Part shown: one piece after another, positions 41,417 through 49,985 of the stretch
Position numbering within the stretch: the first letter of the stretch is position 1
How the letters are laid out: every line of letters begins with the position of its first letter
Assembly: GCF_019049245.1 (NCBI RefSeq)
Contig: NZ_JAGMUK010000059.1
Coordinates: 76,808 to 140,807, forward strand
Length of the DNA stretch: 64,000 nucleotides
Direction: 5' to 3'
Source: Streptomyces sp. AC555_RSS877
GTDB lineage: Bacteria > Actinomycetota > Actinomycetes > Streptomycetales > Streptomycetaceae
The notes under the pieces: model-generated
Seen by the model: the letters and a program-made list of their open reading frames with translations, nothing else
Database searches by the model: none
Told to the model about the DNA's origin: nothing
Position numbers and translations under genes: made by a program

Positions 41417-42778
41417 ATGATCAAGGCCGGAACCACCGTCGTACGGGCGAAGACCCCCGCTGCCGTCGTACGCCTCCCCCGGCGCCGTGGCATCGAACTG
41501 GCCCTCATCGTCCTCGCCGTCCTGCTGTCCGTGTACGGCTACTGCGGCGTCGGCCTCGCCAAGAACGGCACCGTCCCGCCCGGCGCCGCGGGGTACGGCG
41601 CCGGGCTCGGCGTGCTCGCGCTGCTCGCGCACATCGCGGTGCGCCTGCGCGCCCCGTACGCCGACCCGCTACTGCTGCCGATCGGCGTGCTGCTCAACGG
41701 GGTCGGCCTGGTCCTGATCTACCGGCTCGACCTGGAGACCCCCGGCGACCGGGCGGCGCCCACCCAGCTCGTGTGGTCCACGCTCGGGATCGCCCTGTTC
41801 ATCGTGGTGGTCCTGCTGTTGCGCGACCACCGTGTCCTGACGCGCTACGCGTACGTCTGTGTGGCCGCCGCGATGTTCCTGCTCATCCTGCCGATCTTCT
41901 TCCCCGCGGTGAACGGTGCCCGGATCTGGATCCGGATCGCCGGGTTCTCCATCCAGCCGGGCGAGTTCGCGAAGGTGCTGCTCGCGGTGTTCTTCGCCGC
42001 GTACCTGGCGGCCAACCGCAACGCACTGGCGTACGCCGGCCGCCGCGTGTGGCGGCTCCAGCTGCCCACCGGCCGCGTCCTCGGCCCGATCGTCGCCGTC
42101 TGGCTGCTGAGCGTGGGCGTGCTGATCCTGGAACGCGACCTGGGGACCTCGCTGCTGTTCTTCGGCCTGTTCGTCGTCCTGCTGTACGTCGCCACCGGCC
42201 GCACCGGCTGGATCGCCGTCGGCCTGCTGCTGGCCGCGCTGGGCGCGGTCGCGGTGGGCTGGCTGGAGCCGCACGTGCACAGCAGGGTCGAGGACTGGCT
42301 GCACCCCTTCGCGTCGATCGAGGCGGGCCAGGGGCCGAACCAGCTCGCCCAGTCGCTGTTCTCCTTCGCCGCCGGCGGCATCCTCGGCACCGGTCTCGGC
42401 CTCGGCCACTCCGTCCTCATCGGCTTCGCCGCCAAGTCGGACTTCATCCTCGCCACGGCGGGCGAGGAGCTGGGCCTTGCGGGCCTGGCGGCGCTCTTCC
42501 TCCTCTACGCCCTCCTGGTGGAGCGCGGTTACCGGGCGGGCCTCGCCCTGCGTGACCCCTTCGGACGGCTGCTCGCGGTCGGCCTCGCCTCGATCGTGGC
42601 GCTCCAGGTGTTCGTGATCGCGGGCGGGGTGACCGGCCTGATCCCGCTGACCGGCATGGCGATGCCGTTCCTCGCCCAGGGCGGCTCCTCGGTCGTCACC
42701 AACTGGGCGATCGTGGCGCTGCTGATCCGGGTGAGCGACTCGGCCCGCAGCCAGTACGACGGGCAGGTGGGGTCGTGA
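41417..42778 (+). CDS. RodA/FtsW-family peptidoglycan glycosyltransferase (SEDS)
   Basis: SEDS proteins polymerise lipid II. 453 residues with about ten membrane helices and the family motifs GARIWIRIAGFSIQPGEFAK, the conserved periplasmic loop LHPFASIEAGQGPNQLAQSL, FIFATAGEELG-type segment (DFILATAGEELGLAG), and GLIPLTGMAMPFLAQGGSS. It overlaps the PBP gene by 4 nt (GTGA), the standard SEDS/class B PBP pairing. Probably a RodA-type paralogue outside the dcw division cluster. Confidence 0.93.
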   Translation: MIKAGTTVVRAKTPAAVVRLPRRRGIELALIVLAVLLSVYGYCGVGLAKNGTVPPGAAGYGAGLGVLALLAHIAVRLRAPYADPLLLPIGVLLNGVGLVLIYRLDLETPGDRAAPTQLVWSTLGIALFIVVVLLLRDHRVLTRYAYVCVAAAMFLLILPIFFPAVNGARIWIRIAGFSIQPGEFAKVLLAVFFAAYLAANRNALAYAGRRVWRLQLPTGRVLGPIVAVWLLSVGVLILERDLGTSLLFFGLFVVLLYVATGRTGWIAVGLLLAALGAVAVGWLEPHVHSRVEDWLHPFASIEAGQGPNQLAQSLFSFAAGGILGTGLGLGHSVLIGFAAKSDFILATAGEELGLAGLAALFLLYALLVERGYRAGLALRDPFGRLLAVGLASIVALQVFVIAGGVTGLIPLTGMAMPFLAQGGSSVVTNWAIVALLIRVSDSARSQYDGQVGS

Positions 42779-44247
42779 CCCGCTACATGCGGCGCTCCGC
42801 GTGCTTCTGCGTCCTGCTGCTCGTGGCGCTCCTCGTCAACGCCGCCCGCATCCAGGTCTTCCAGGCCCTCTCCTACGAGGACAACCCGGCCAACCGCCGT
42901 CACAGCATCGCCCGTTACGGCCAGCCGCGCGGCGACATCCTGGTCGGCGGGGTACCGGTGACCGGCTCTCGCGACACCGGCGAACAGCTCCGCTACGAAC
43001 GGACCTACGAGGACGGGCCGTTGTACGCGCCCATCACCGGGTTCGCCTCCCAGGAGTACGGGACGACCCTGCTGGAGCACTCCGAGGACGGCATCCTGTC
43101 CGGCACCGACCCGCTGCTGTCGGGCATCCGGCTGTGGAACGACTTCACGCGCTCCCAGCCTTCCGGCGGCGACGTCGTGACCACCCTCAACCGGACCGCG
43201 CAGCAGGCGGCGTACGCCGGACTGCGCGGGCGCAAGGGTGCGGTGGCCGCGATCGAGCCGTCGAGCGGGCGGATCCTGGCGCTGGTGTCGACGCCGTCGT
43301 ACGACCCGGCGGCGCTCTCCGGCAACGATGCGGCGGTGGGCCGGTCGTGGGCACGGCTGAACGGCGACGCGGACAAGCCGATGCTGAACCGGGCGGTACG
43401 GCAGACGTATCCGCCGGGCTCCACCTTCAAGGTGGTGACCGCGGCGGCGGCGCTGGACGCGGGCGTGGTCACGGACGTCGACGCGCGGACCGACTCGCCG
43501 GCCCCCTACCGACTGCCCGGGACGACGACGCGCCTGACGAACGAGTCGGACGGCTGCGAGGACCTCTCGGTGCGGGAGGCGTTCAAGTGGTCGTGCAACA
43601 CGGTGTTCGCGAAGCTCGGTGTGCGGGTGGGCGTCAGCGACATGACGGCCACCGCGCAGGCCTTCGGCTTCAACGACACGGCGCTCAGGATCCCCTTCTC
43701 GGTGGCGCAGAGCACCTTCGACACCTCAGTGGACCGGGCGCAGCTGGCGCTGTCGTCGATCGGGCAGTACAACACGCGGGCCACGCCCCTGCAGATGGCG
43801 ATGGTCTCGGCGGCGGTCGCAGGCGGCGGGCAGGTGCGGCTGCCGTACCTGGTGGAGCGGGTCACCCGGCCGAGCGGCGCCACGGTGACGACGGCCGGGC
43901 CGCGTCCCGCCCGGCAGGCGATGACCCCGGCGACCGCCGCCCTGCTGAAGGAGCTGATGACCGAGGTGGTCACCAAGGGCACCGGCACCAACGCGGCCAT
44001 CCCCGGCGCCACCGTCGGCGGCAAGACCGGCACCGCCCAGCACGGCATCGGCAACTCCGGCACGCCGTACGCCTGGTTCGTCTCCTGGGCGCAGGACGAC
44101 CGTGACATGGAGGCGAGGGTGGCGGTCGCGGTGGTGGTGGAGGACGCGGAGGCGGACCGGGGGGAGATCAGCGGGGGCGGGGACGCGGCGCCGATCGCGC
44201 GGGCGGTGATGAAGGCGGTGCTGGACTCGGGGCGTGGCGGGGGCTGA
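42775..44247 (+). CDS. Class B penicillin-binding protein (PBPA/FtsI type)
   Basis: 490 residues: an N-terminal membrane anchor (about 7-25), a dimerisation domain and a transpeptidase domain with all three active-site motifs: SxxK in PPGSTFKVVTA (near residue 222), SxN in FKWSCNTVFAKLG (Ser-Cys-Asn, near 267), and KTG in GGKTGTAQH (near 416). It partners the SEDS protein encoded immediately upstream. The stop is 12 nt from the convergent kinase gene. Confidence 0.93.
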   Translation: MTRYMRRSACFCVLLLVALLVNAARIQVFQALSYEDNPANRRHSIARYGQPRGDILVGGVPVTGSRDTGEQLRYERTYEDGPLYAPITGFASQEYGTTLLEHSEDGILSGTDPLLSGIRLWNDFTRSQPSGGDVVTTLNRTAQQAAYAGLRGRKGAVAAIEPSSGRILALVSTPSYDPAALSGNDAAVGRSWARLNGDADKPMLNRAVRQTYPPGSTFKVVTAAAALDAGVVTDVDARTDSPAPYRLPGTTTRLTNESDGCEDLSVREAFKWSCNTVFAKLGVRVGVSDMTATAQAFGFNDTALRIPFSVAQSTFDTSVDRAQLALSSIGQYNTRATPLQMAMVSAAVAGGGQVRLPYLVERVTRPSGATVTTAGPRPARQAMTPATAALLKELMTEVVTKGTGTNAAIPGATVGGKTGTAQHGIGNSGTPYAWFVSWAQDDRDMEARVAVAVVVEDAEADRGEISGGGDAAPIARAVMKAVLDSGRGGG

Positions 44248-44259
44248 GGCCTCCCGCGC

Positions 44260-46221
44260 TCAGTGCGCGGCCGCCGCAGTGGACACCTCCTGGACCAGGG
44301 CGCTGGGCAGGGCCACGTACGCCGTCACACCCGAGCCCTCGGTCGGCCGGAGTTCGACGTGGGCGCCGAGGCGGGCGGCGAGCGCGCCGACGACGTGGTG
44401 GCCGAGGAAGCGGGTGGGGGCCTTGAGGAAGGCATCGCGGCCGGAGAGCACGGCGTTGGCCTCGGCGATGCGGGCGGCGGTCATGCCGATGCCCCGGTCG
44501 ACGACGGCGAGGCAGTACTCGGCGCCGTCCCGCCAGCCGTAGACCTCGACGGGCTGCTTGGGCGGGCTGAACATCAGGGCGTTCTCCACCAGCTCGGCCA
44601 GCAGGTGGGACAGTTCGGCGACGCAGTGGCCGCGCACCCGGCAGGGCTGGACGTCGGTGACGGCGACACGCTGGTACTGCTCCACCTCGGCCACGGCCGA
44701 CTGCACGACCTCGTGGACGGCGACCGTGCCCCGCCAGACCCGGCCCGGGGACTCCGCGCCGGCCAGCACGAGCAGCGACTCGGCGTTGCGTCGCATGCGG
44801 GTGGCCAGGTGGTCGAGTTCGAAGAGCTCGGCCAACGCCTCCGGGTCGAGCTCCTGGCTCTCCAGGGTGGTGATCAGACCGAGCTGACGGTTGAGCAGCG
44901 CCTGGTTGCGGCGCCCGAGGCTGGTCAGGGACTCGGTGCTGTTGCGGCGCAGGACGGCCTGTTCGGCGGCGAGGTCGACAGCGGTCCGCTCGACGTTGCG
45001 CAGGGCGGTGGCCAGGCGGGTGATCTCCCGTGCGCCGCCCGGGAGTTCGGGCTTCTCGGGCTCGGGCGGGAGCGGGGCGTCGGGATCGGCCTCCTGGATG
45101 CGCCGCACGGCGGCGGGCAGCCCGGCTCCGGCGACGGCGTCCGCCTCGTCGGCGAGGGCGCCCAGGGGGCGGGTGATGGAGCGGGCCGAGAAGAGGGCCA
45201 GCGCGGTGGCCACGGCGAGGATCAGTGCGCCGAGGGCGAGGAAGCCGACGAGCTGCCGCGTGGCCGCGTCCCCGGTGTCCTCGGCGCGGGCCCGTACGTC
45301 GTCGCCGGTCTGCTTCTGCACGCCGTGCAGATCGTCGACGAGGGTGGTCATGTCGGCCCACCAGCGGGCGGGCGCGACCGAGAGGGCGGAGCCGTCGGCA
45401 CCGCCCTCGGCCTGCTGCTCGTAGCCGGTGACCCGGCGGGCGGCGGCGGTCGCGAAGGCGTCGTCGAGGCCGGACTCCTGCCCGGCGGTGGCGAGTTGAC
45501 GGAACTGGCCGAGCGCGGCGAGCCGGGTGGCGCGGATCTCGGTGAAGTCCAGGTACTCGCCGGTGCGGAAGCGTCCTGCGGCGAACACGCCGTTGAGGGA
45601 GCCGCGTTCGAGGGCGACGGCCTCGGTGGCGCGGGCCAGCGCCTGGAGCGCCTGCACCCCCTGGGCGATGTGGCGGTCGCCGTCGGGCGCGCCGGCCGAC
45701 TCGGCGTCGATCAGGGCGGTGACGGCCTTGGTGTAGGCGGTCAGGGTGGCGGAACGGCCGGCGTCACCGGCGTCGACGTCGGCGCGGGTCGAGGTGAGTT
45801 CCGCGAGGGGCCCCTCGGCGGCGTCGAGGGCGGCGACGGTGGCGCCGGGCAGGTCACCGCGCTCGTCGTCGAGCACCGTGCGCAGTTCCTCGCGGGCCTT
45901 CTCGGTACGGTCCCGCTGTGTGCGCACGTCGTCGCGATACTCCTGGGCACCGCCCAACAGCCCGCTGGTGAGTCCGCGTTCGCGCTGTACTTCGTGGACG
46001 AGGTCCTGCACGCGCAGCAGGACGCCGACGTGCGCCTCGGTCGCCCGGGCGTCGGACCAGTCGGCGGCGCGGTCGGCGGCGCCGAGTCCGATGAGGGCGA
46101 GCAGCAGGCAGGTCGGGACGGCCAGCACGATGGCCATGCGTCCGCGGATGGAGTTCCAGCCCGGCAAGGTGGACGGCCTCGGGCGGTTCGGGCGATGGGT
46201 GGTCGATACGTTCCCCGTCAT
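44260..46221 (-). CDS. Orphan sensor kinase with nitrate/nitrite-sensing-type domain
   Basis: 653 residues from ATG 46219-46221. N-terminal helix, a large extracytoplasmic all-helical NIT-like domain (VQRERGLTSGLLGGAQEYRD), second helix at about 370-390, HAMP (SARSITRPLGALADEADAV), then an atypical kinase core: RRNQALLNRQLGLITTLESQ, ELDHLATRMRRNAESLLVLA (candidate phospho-His), N box LAELVENALMFSPP and DRGIGMTAA. This is the CvnA-like architecture, but no roadblock, DUF742 or GTPase genes follow. Partners are unknown. Confidence 0.85.
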   Translation of the reverse strand: MTGNVSTTHRPNRPRPSTLPGWNSIRGRMAIVLAVPTCLLLALIGLGAADRAADWSDARATEAHVGVLLRVQDLVHEVQRERGLTSGLLGGAQEYRDDVRTQRDRTEKAREELRTVLDDERGDLPGATVAALDAAEGPLAELTSTRADVDAGDAGRSATLTAYTKAVTALIDAESAGAPDGDRHIAQGVQALQALARATEAVALERGSLNGVFAAGRFRTGEYLDFTEIRATRLAALGQFRQLATAGQESGLDDAFATAAARRVTGYEQQAEGGADGSALSVAPARWWADMTTLVDDLHGVQKQTGDDVRARAEDTGDAATRQLVGFLALGALILAVATALALFSARSITRPLGALADEADAVAGAGLPAAVRRIQEADPDAPLPPEPEKPELPGGAREITRLATALRNVERTAVDLAAEQAVLRRNSTESLTSLGRRNQALLNRQLGLITTLESQELDPEALAELFELDHLATRMRRNAESLLVLAGAESPGRVWRGTVAVHEVVQSAVAEVEQYQRVAVTDVQPCRVRGHCVAELSHLLAELVENALMFSPPKQPVEVYGWRDGAEYCLAVVDRGIGMTAARIAEANAVLSGRDAFLKAPTRFLGHHVVGALAARLGAHVELRPTEGSGVTAYVALPSALVQEVSTAAAAH

Positions 46222-46375
46222 GTCCCGTGAGGCTAGGGGCGGGCAGGTCAGAAGGCGGTTTCTGGATCGTAAGCCGACGGTGCACAGGTACTCACTCGGG
46301 CGGTGACCGGGTTGTGAAAGACGGACAATGCCCATCTGATGAGACAGGGTCTAGGCCGCTCGCAGGCTCCCGACC

Positions 46376-46381
46376 TATCGT
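46376..46381 (+). promoter_or_regulatory. Leaderless -10 box for the DUF3291 gene
   Basis: TATCGT is followed by TCGGTCC and then ATG 46389. No Shine-Dalgarno sequence is present, so the message probably starts at or next to the ATG. Confidence 0.45.
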
Positions 46382-46388
46382 TCGGTCC

Positions 46389-46895
46389 ATGACGACAGCC
46401 GCCACGCACGAACTCGCCCAGGTGAACATATCCCGGCTCAAGGCCCCTTTGGACTCACCGCAGTTGAAGGACTTCGTGGACGCCCTCGACTCCGTCAACG
46501 CGGACGCCGAGGCCGCCGACGGTTACGTCTGGCGACTGCAGAGCGAGGGCGGCGACGCGACGGACCTCCGTGTCTTCGACGACGACTGGCTGATCATCAA
46601 CATGACGGTGTGGCGGGACTCGAACGCGCTGACGGCGTTCATGTACCAGGGAGACCACCGCGAGATGCTCGCCCGGCGCAATGAGTGGTTCGAGCGCCCG
46701 ACGGAGGCGATGACGACCCTGTGGTGGGTGCCGACGGGCCACCGCCCGACCATCGCCGAGGCGGAGGCCCGTCTGCTGCACCTGCGGGCCAACGGTCCGA
46801 CGCCGTACGCCTTCACCCTGCGGACGTCGTTCCCGCCGGGGACGGCGGAGCCGGTGGCCGGGGAGGTTCCCGAGGGCCTGGGGTGCTCGGTGTAG
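46389..46895 (+). CDS. DUF3291 protein
   Basis: 168 residues. It begins ELAQVNISRLKAPLDSPQLK and continues with a ferredoxin-like pattern: FVDALDSVNADAEAADGYVW, LIINMTVWRDSNALTAFMYQ and the late RNEWFERPTEAMTTLWWVP, the usual DUF3291 signature and related to antibiotic-biosynthesis-monooxygenase-like folds. Function unknown. The start has no Shine-Dalgarno sequence but a -10-like box 7 nt upstream. Confidence 0.85.
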   Translation: MTTAATHELAQVNISRLKAPLDSPQLKDFVDALDSVNADAEAADGYVWRLQSEGGDATDLRVFDDDWLIINMTVWRDSNALTAFMYQGDHREMLARRNEWFERPTEAMTTLWWVPTGHRPTIAEAEARLLHLRANGPTPYAFTLRTSFPPGTAEPVAGEVPEGLGCSV

Positions 46896-46907
46896 GGCCT
46901 GTCCGGG

Positions 46908-47711
46908 TCAGTCGATCGGCTTCCGCATCTCGGAGCGGATCCGGAGGGTGGTCTCGGCGGCCGCGTCCAGGTCGATCTCGGAGGGGGCCTGCGTGTAGGT
47001 GTCCGCGGCCACCTCCGCGACGACGGCCGCCGTGTTGCCGTCCGCCCAGGCGCAGACCGGGTAGGTCATCGTCGTACCGAGCCGCTGCTGGGTGACGACC
47101 TGGCAGGAGATGGTGATGTCCGAGCCGGCCGGCCGGAAGTCCCGCGGCGGGGTGGCGAGGCTCGCGCTCTCGGCCTCTGCGGCGCCCTCCAGCATGCTGT
47201 CGCGGTCGCCGTCGGGGTTCTTGAACTGGCCGTACATGCCCGAGACCATCAAGGCGCCCTTGGTCTCGTCGCCGCCCGCGCCGTAGGTGCCGACCTTGGC
47301 GTCGACGACCTTGGCGTCCCAGGCGCCGTCCATCTCGTCCTCGACCGACTGACCCTCGACGTCGGAGAGGTCCTCGGTCATCCGGTAACGGCCGTCCAGC
47401 AGCGTCTCGGGCAGCGTCAGGGCGTACTCGGACGCCGGGTAACCGCCGCCGACCCGCACGCCGACGCCCACCGCGATCACGGCGACGACCCCGCCCACGA
47501 TGCCGAGAACGAGCCCGGTCCTGGTCTTCTTCGGAGTCGGCGGGACCCAGCCGCCGGGCTGCTGCGGGTACGGGGCGCCGTAGGGCGGGGCGGGCTGATG
47601 GCCGTAGGGCTGCTGCTGCGGGTACGGGGCGCCGTAGGGGTCCTGCGGCGGCGGCCCGCCGTACGGGTTCTGCGGTGGATACGGGCTCTGCGGCGGAGTG
47701 GGTGTGGACAC
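46908..47711 (-). CDS. Proline/tyrosine-rich single-pass membrane protein
   Basis: 267 residues. The N-terminal 60 are a Pro/Tyr/Gln/Gly repeat (PYPPQNPYGGPPPQDPYGAP), then one membrane helix (about 65-87), then an extracytoplasmic domain of about 180 residues with LPETLLDGRYRMTEDLSD and SCQVVTQQRLGTTMTYPVCA. Such Pro-rich heads are common in actinobacterial membrane proteins of unknown role. Convergent with DUF3291 (12 nt). Confidence 0.75.
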   Translation of the reverse strand: MSTPTPPQSPYPPQNPYGGPPPQDPYGAPYPQQQPYGHQPAPPYGAPYPQQPGGWVPPTPKKTRTGLVLGIVGGVVAVIAVGVGVRVGGGYPASEYALTLPETLLDGRYRMTEDLSDVEGQSVEDEMDGAWDAKVVDAKVGTYGAGGDETKGALMVSGMYGQFKNPDGDRDSMLEGAAEAESASLATPPRDFRPAGSDITISCQVVTQQRLGTTMTYPVCAWADGNTAAVVAEVAADTYTQAPSEIDLDAAAETTLRIRSEMRKPID

Positions 47712-47865
47712 GTCAGAACGTTACTGCACCCGCGGGGAACGTAGACGTCGCGTCAACAAGTCGCGCGAGGGGGATTGACGAGCTTGCTGACAGGCAGTCT
47801 CATAAGACGCGCGGGAGTGAACCGCCGGTAACAGACGACGAGGTCGACGACGAGGTGGATCAGCC

Positions 47866-48804
47866 ATGACGACCCTGACCGAAGCCGACGCGCTCGACGG
47901 GCTGCGTGACGCGCTCGGGCTGCTCAAGGACCGGGAGCAGGTGGCCGAGCGGCTGCTGGCTTCTTCGGCCAAGCACTCCTTCGACCCGGACAAGGAGCTC
48001 GACTGGGACGCGCCCTTCGAGGAGGGCAAGTGGTTCTGGCCGCCGGAGCTGGTCTCGCTCTACGACACCCCGATGTGGAAGCGGATGAGCGAGGAGCAGC
48101 GGATCCTGCTCTCGCGGCACGAGGCCGCCGCGCTCGCCTCGCTCGGGATCTGGTTCGAGCTCATCCTGATGCAGCTGCTCGTGCGGCACGTCTACGACAA
48201 GGCGGCGACGAGCGCACACGTGCGGTACGCCCTCACCGAGATCGAGGACGAGTGCCGGCACTCCAGGATGTTCGCCCGGCTGATCTCGCACGGCGACACA
48301 CCCTGGTACCCGGTGAGCCGGGCACACCAGCACCTCGGGCGCCTGTTCAAGACCATCTCCACCACCCCGGGTTCCTTCACCGCCACCCTGCTCGGCGAGG
48401 AGGTCCTCGACTGGATGCAGCGGCTGACCTTCCCGGACGAGCGGGTGCAGACCCTGATCCGCGGGGTGACCCGGATCCACGTGGTGGAGGAGGCCCGCCA
48501 TGTGCGGTACGCCCGCGAGGAGCTGCGGCGCCAGATGGTGACGGCGCCCAGGTGGTCGCAGGAGTTCACCCGGGTCACCTCCGGCGAGTTCGCGCGGGTG
48601 TTCTCGGTGGCGTTCGTGAACCCCGAGGTCTACACGAACGTGGGACTGGACCGGCACGAGGCCCTGGCACAGGTGAAGGCGAGCGGGCACCGGCGGGAGG
48701 TCATGCAGACCGGCGCGAAGCGCCTGACCGACTTCCTCGACGACATCGGGGTGCTGCGCGGGGTGGGACGACGGCTGTGGCGGTCCTCCGGCCTGCTGGC
48801 CTAG
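47866..48804 (+). CDS. AurF-like diiron oxygenase
   Basis: 312 residues. The family includes the p-aminobenzoate N-oxygenase AurF. The ligand pattern is visible: Glu in WFELILMQLLVRH, EIEDECRHSRMFAR (E and H), LLGEEVLDWMQ (E), and RIHVVEEARHVRYAREEL (E and H), consistent with a carboxylate/His diiron centre. No aryl-amine pathway lies nearby, so an amine-oxidation role is not supported by context. A TetR regulator follows 119 nt downstream. Confidence 0.85.
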   Translation: MTTLTEADALDGLRDALGLLKDREQVAERLLASSAKHSFDPDKELDWDAPFEEGKWFWPPELVSLYDTPMWKRMSEEQRILLSRHEAAALASLGIWFELILMQLLVRHVYDKAATSAHVRYALTEIEDECRHSRMFARLISHGDTPWYPVSRAHQHLGRLFKTISTTPGSFTATLLGEEVLDWMQRLTFPDERVQTLIRGVTRIHVVEEARHVRYAREELRRQMVTAPRWSQEFTRVTSGEFARVFSVAFVNPEVYTNVGLDRHEALAQVKASGHRREVMQTGAKRLTDFLDDIGVLRGVGRRLWRSSGLLA

Positions 48805-48817
48805 CACCGGCCTTGAG

Positions 48818-48915
48818 GATCGGTACCGGCCGAGGTCGACCGGTACCGGCCGGTTCACGGTCGACCGTTACCGGCCGGTTCGCCCGGTTACCGGCGGGGG
48901 CGCGCCGGTTACGCT
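48818..48915. repeat. Five imperfect copies of a GGTnACCGGC motif upstream of tetR
   Basis: CGGTACCGGCC occurs near 48821 and 48841, CCGTTACCGGCCGGTT at 48865, CCCGGTTACCGGC at 48883 and CGCCGGTTACGCT at 48903. Spacings are about 18-24 bp. The last copy overlaps the TACGCT -10 box (48910-48915). The cluster could be operator sites for the adjacent TetR regulator, or only a local expansion. Confidence 0.5.
48910..48915 (+). promoter_or_regulatory. Leaderless -10 box for tetR
   Basis: TACGCT is followed by GCCCGTC and ATG 48923; there is no Shine-Dalgarno sequence. The box overlaps the last of five repeated motifs, which would allow autorepression. Confidence 0.5.
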
Positions 48916-48922
48916 GCCCGTC

Positions 48923-49576
48923 ATGACGTCCTCCGCCCCCACCCCCGCCTACCGCCGCCTCAGCGTCGAGGAGCGACGCAGCCAGTTGCTCGACGCCGCG
49001 CTGTCGCTCTTCGCGCACCGGCTCCCCGAGGACGTGTCGCTCGACGACGTGGCGGAGGCGGCCGGGGTGTCGCGCCCGCTCGTGTACCGGTACTTCCCGG
49101 GCGGCAAGCAGCAGCTGTACGAGGCCGCCCTCCGGTCCGCCGCCGAGGAACTGCAGAAGTGCTTCGACGAGCCCCACGAGGGGCCCCCGCTCCCCCGCCT
49201 CGCCCGCGCCCTGGACCGCTACCTCGACTTCGTCGACCACCACGACGCCGGCTTCAGCGCCCTCCTCCAGGGCGGCAGCGTCGTCGAGACCTCCCGTACG
49301 ACGGCCACGGTGGACGGCGTACGGCGGGCCGCCGCCGAGCACATCATGCGGCACCTGGAGGTCACCGACCCCGGTCCCCGGCTGCGGATGACCGTCCGCA
49401 TGTGGATCACGGCCGTCGAGGCCGCCTCCCTGATCTGGCTGGACGAGGACAAGCAGCCGCCCGCCGGCGAGCTGCGGGACTGGCTCGTGGAACAGTTCGT
49501 GGCGGTCCTGTCGGTGACGGCGCGGCGCGACCCCCAGACCTCGGCCCTGGTGGAGGCCCTGGCCGCCGGTGGCTGA
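48923..49576 (+). CDS. TetR-family transcriptional regulator
   Basis: 217 residues. The N-terminal helix-turn-helix is clear: RRSQLLDAALSLFAHRLPED, SLDDVAEAAGVSRPLVYRYF. The C-terminal ligand-binding part is helical and unassigned. Likely controls itself and perhaps the AurF-like gene just upstream, since repeated motifs fill the space between them. Probably translated from a leaderless mRNA. Confidence 0.92.
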   Translation: MTSSAPTPAYRRLSVEERRSQLLDAALSLFAHRLPEDVSLDDVAEAAGVSRPLVYRYFPGGKQQLYEAALRSAAEELQKCFDEPHEGPPLPRLARALDRYLDFVDHHDAGFSALLQGGSVVETSRTTATVDGVRRAAAEHIMRHLEVTDPGPRLRMTVRMWITAVEAASLIWLDEDKQPPAGELRDWLVEQFVAVLSVTARRDPQTSALVEALAAGG

Positions 49577-49606
49577 GACCGTCGGCGGATGGCCGACACT
49601 GGTGCC

Positions 49607-49882
49607 GTGAAGAGCGAAGACACCCCCTTCGAGGGCGGCCCCATGGACGGCCGGGTGCTGCCCGTCCTGCTGGGCGCCACCGGGCACCCGCCCAAGACCT
49701 ACCGCATCCCCGTCCCGGACGCCGCCGGCGGCCCGCCGACCGTGCTGGTCTACCGCCGGGTCCCGCGCGCGCAGAGCAAGCGTCTCGGACTCCACCAGGG
49801 ATGGAAGTACGCGTACGACCCCACCGGACAGGCCGGCCGGCGCAAGTGGCCCTGGTCCAAGCCGGACGCCACCGACGGGTGA
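49607..49882 (+). CDS. Small conserved protein of unknown function
   Basis: 91 residues from GTG 49607. Sequence features: SEDTPFEGGPMDGRVLPVLL, a Tyr/Arg-rich middle (PTVLVYRRVPRAQSKRLGLH) and a basic end (GRRKWPWSKPDATDG). No known domain. Small Streptomyces proteins with the FEGGPMDGRVLPV pattern recur, so it is likely real. An ATG at 49589 would add six residues. A GACACT hexamer lies 6 nt before the GTG, and there is no Shine-Dalgarno sequence. Confidence 0.6.
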   Translation: MKSEDTPFEGGPMDGRVLPVLLGATGHPPKTYRIPVPDAAGGPPTVLVYRRVPRAQSKRLGLHQGWKYAYDPTGQAGRRKWPWSKPDATDG

Positions 49883-49985
49883 CCCCGTTGGGCCGAACCG
49901 CGCACACTCGGCGCGCGGACCCGTCACCCACGTCCCATGCTCGCGGTGCGGAGCGGAAGTGCTGCCCCGCACCGGAGGTGATGAC

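Noticed and set aside
48818..48915. Tandem repeats as a CRISPR-like or satellite array
   Set aside because: Units are short, unequal in spacing and degenerate; operator sites or local slippage explain them better.
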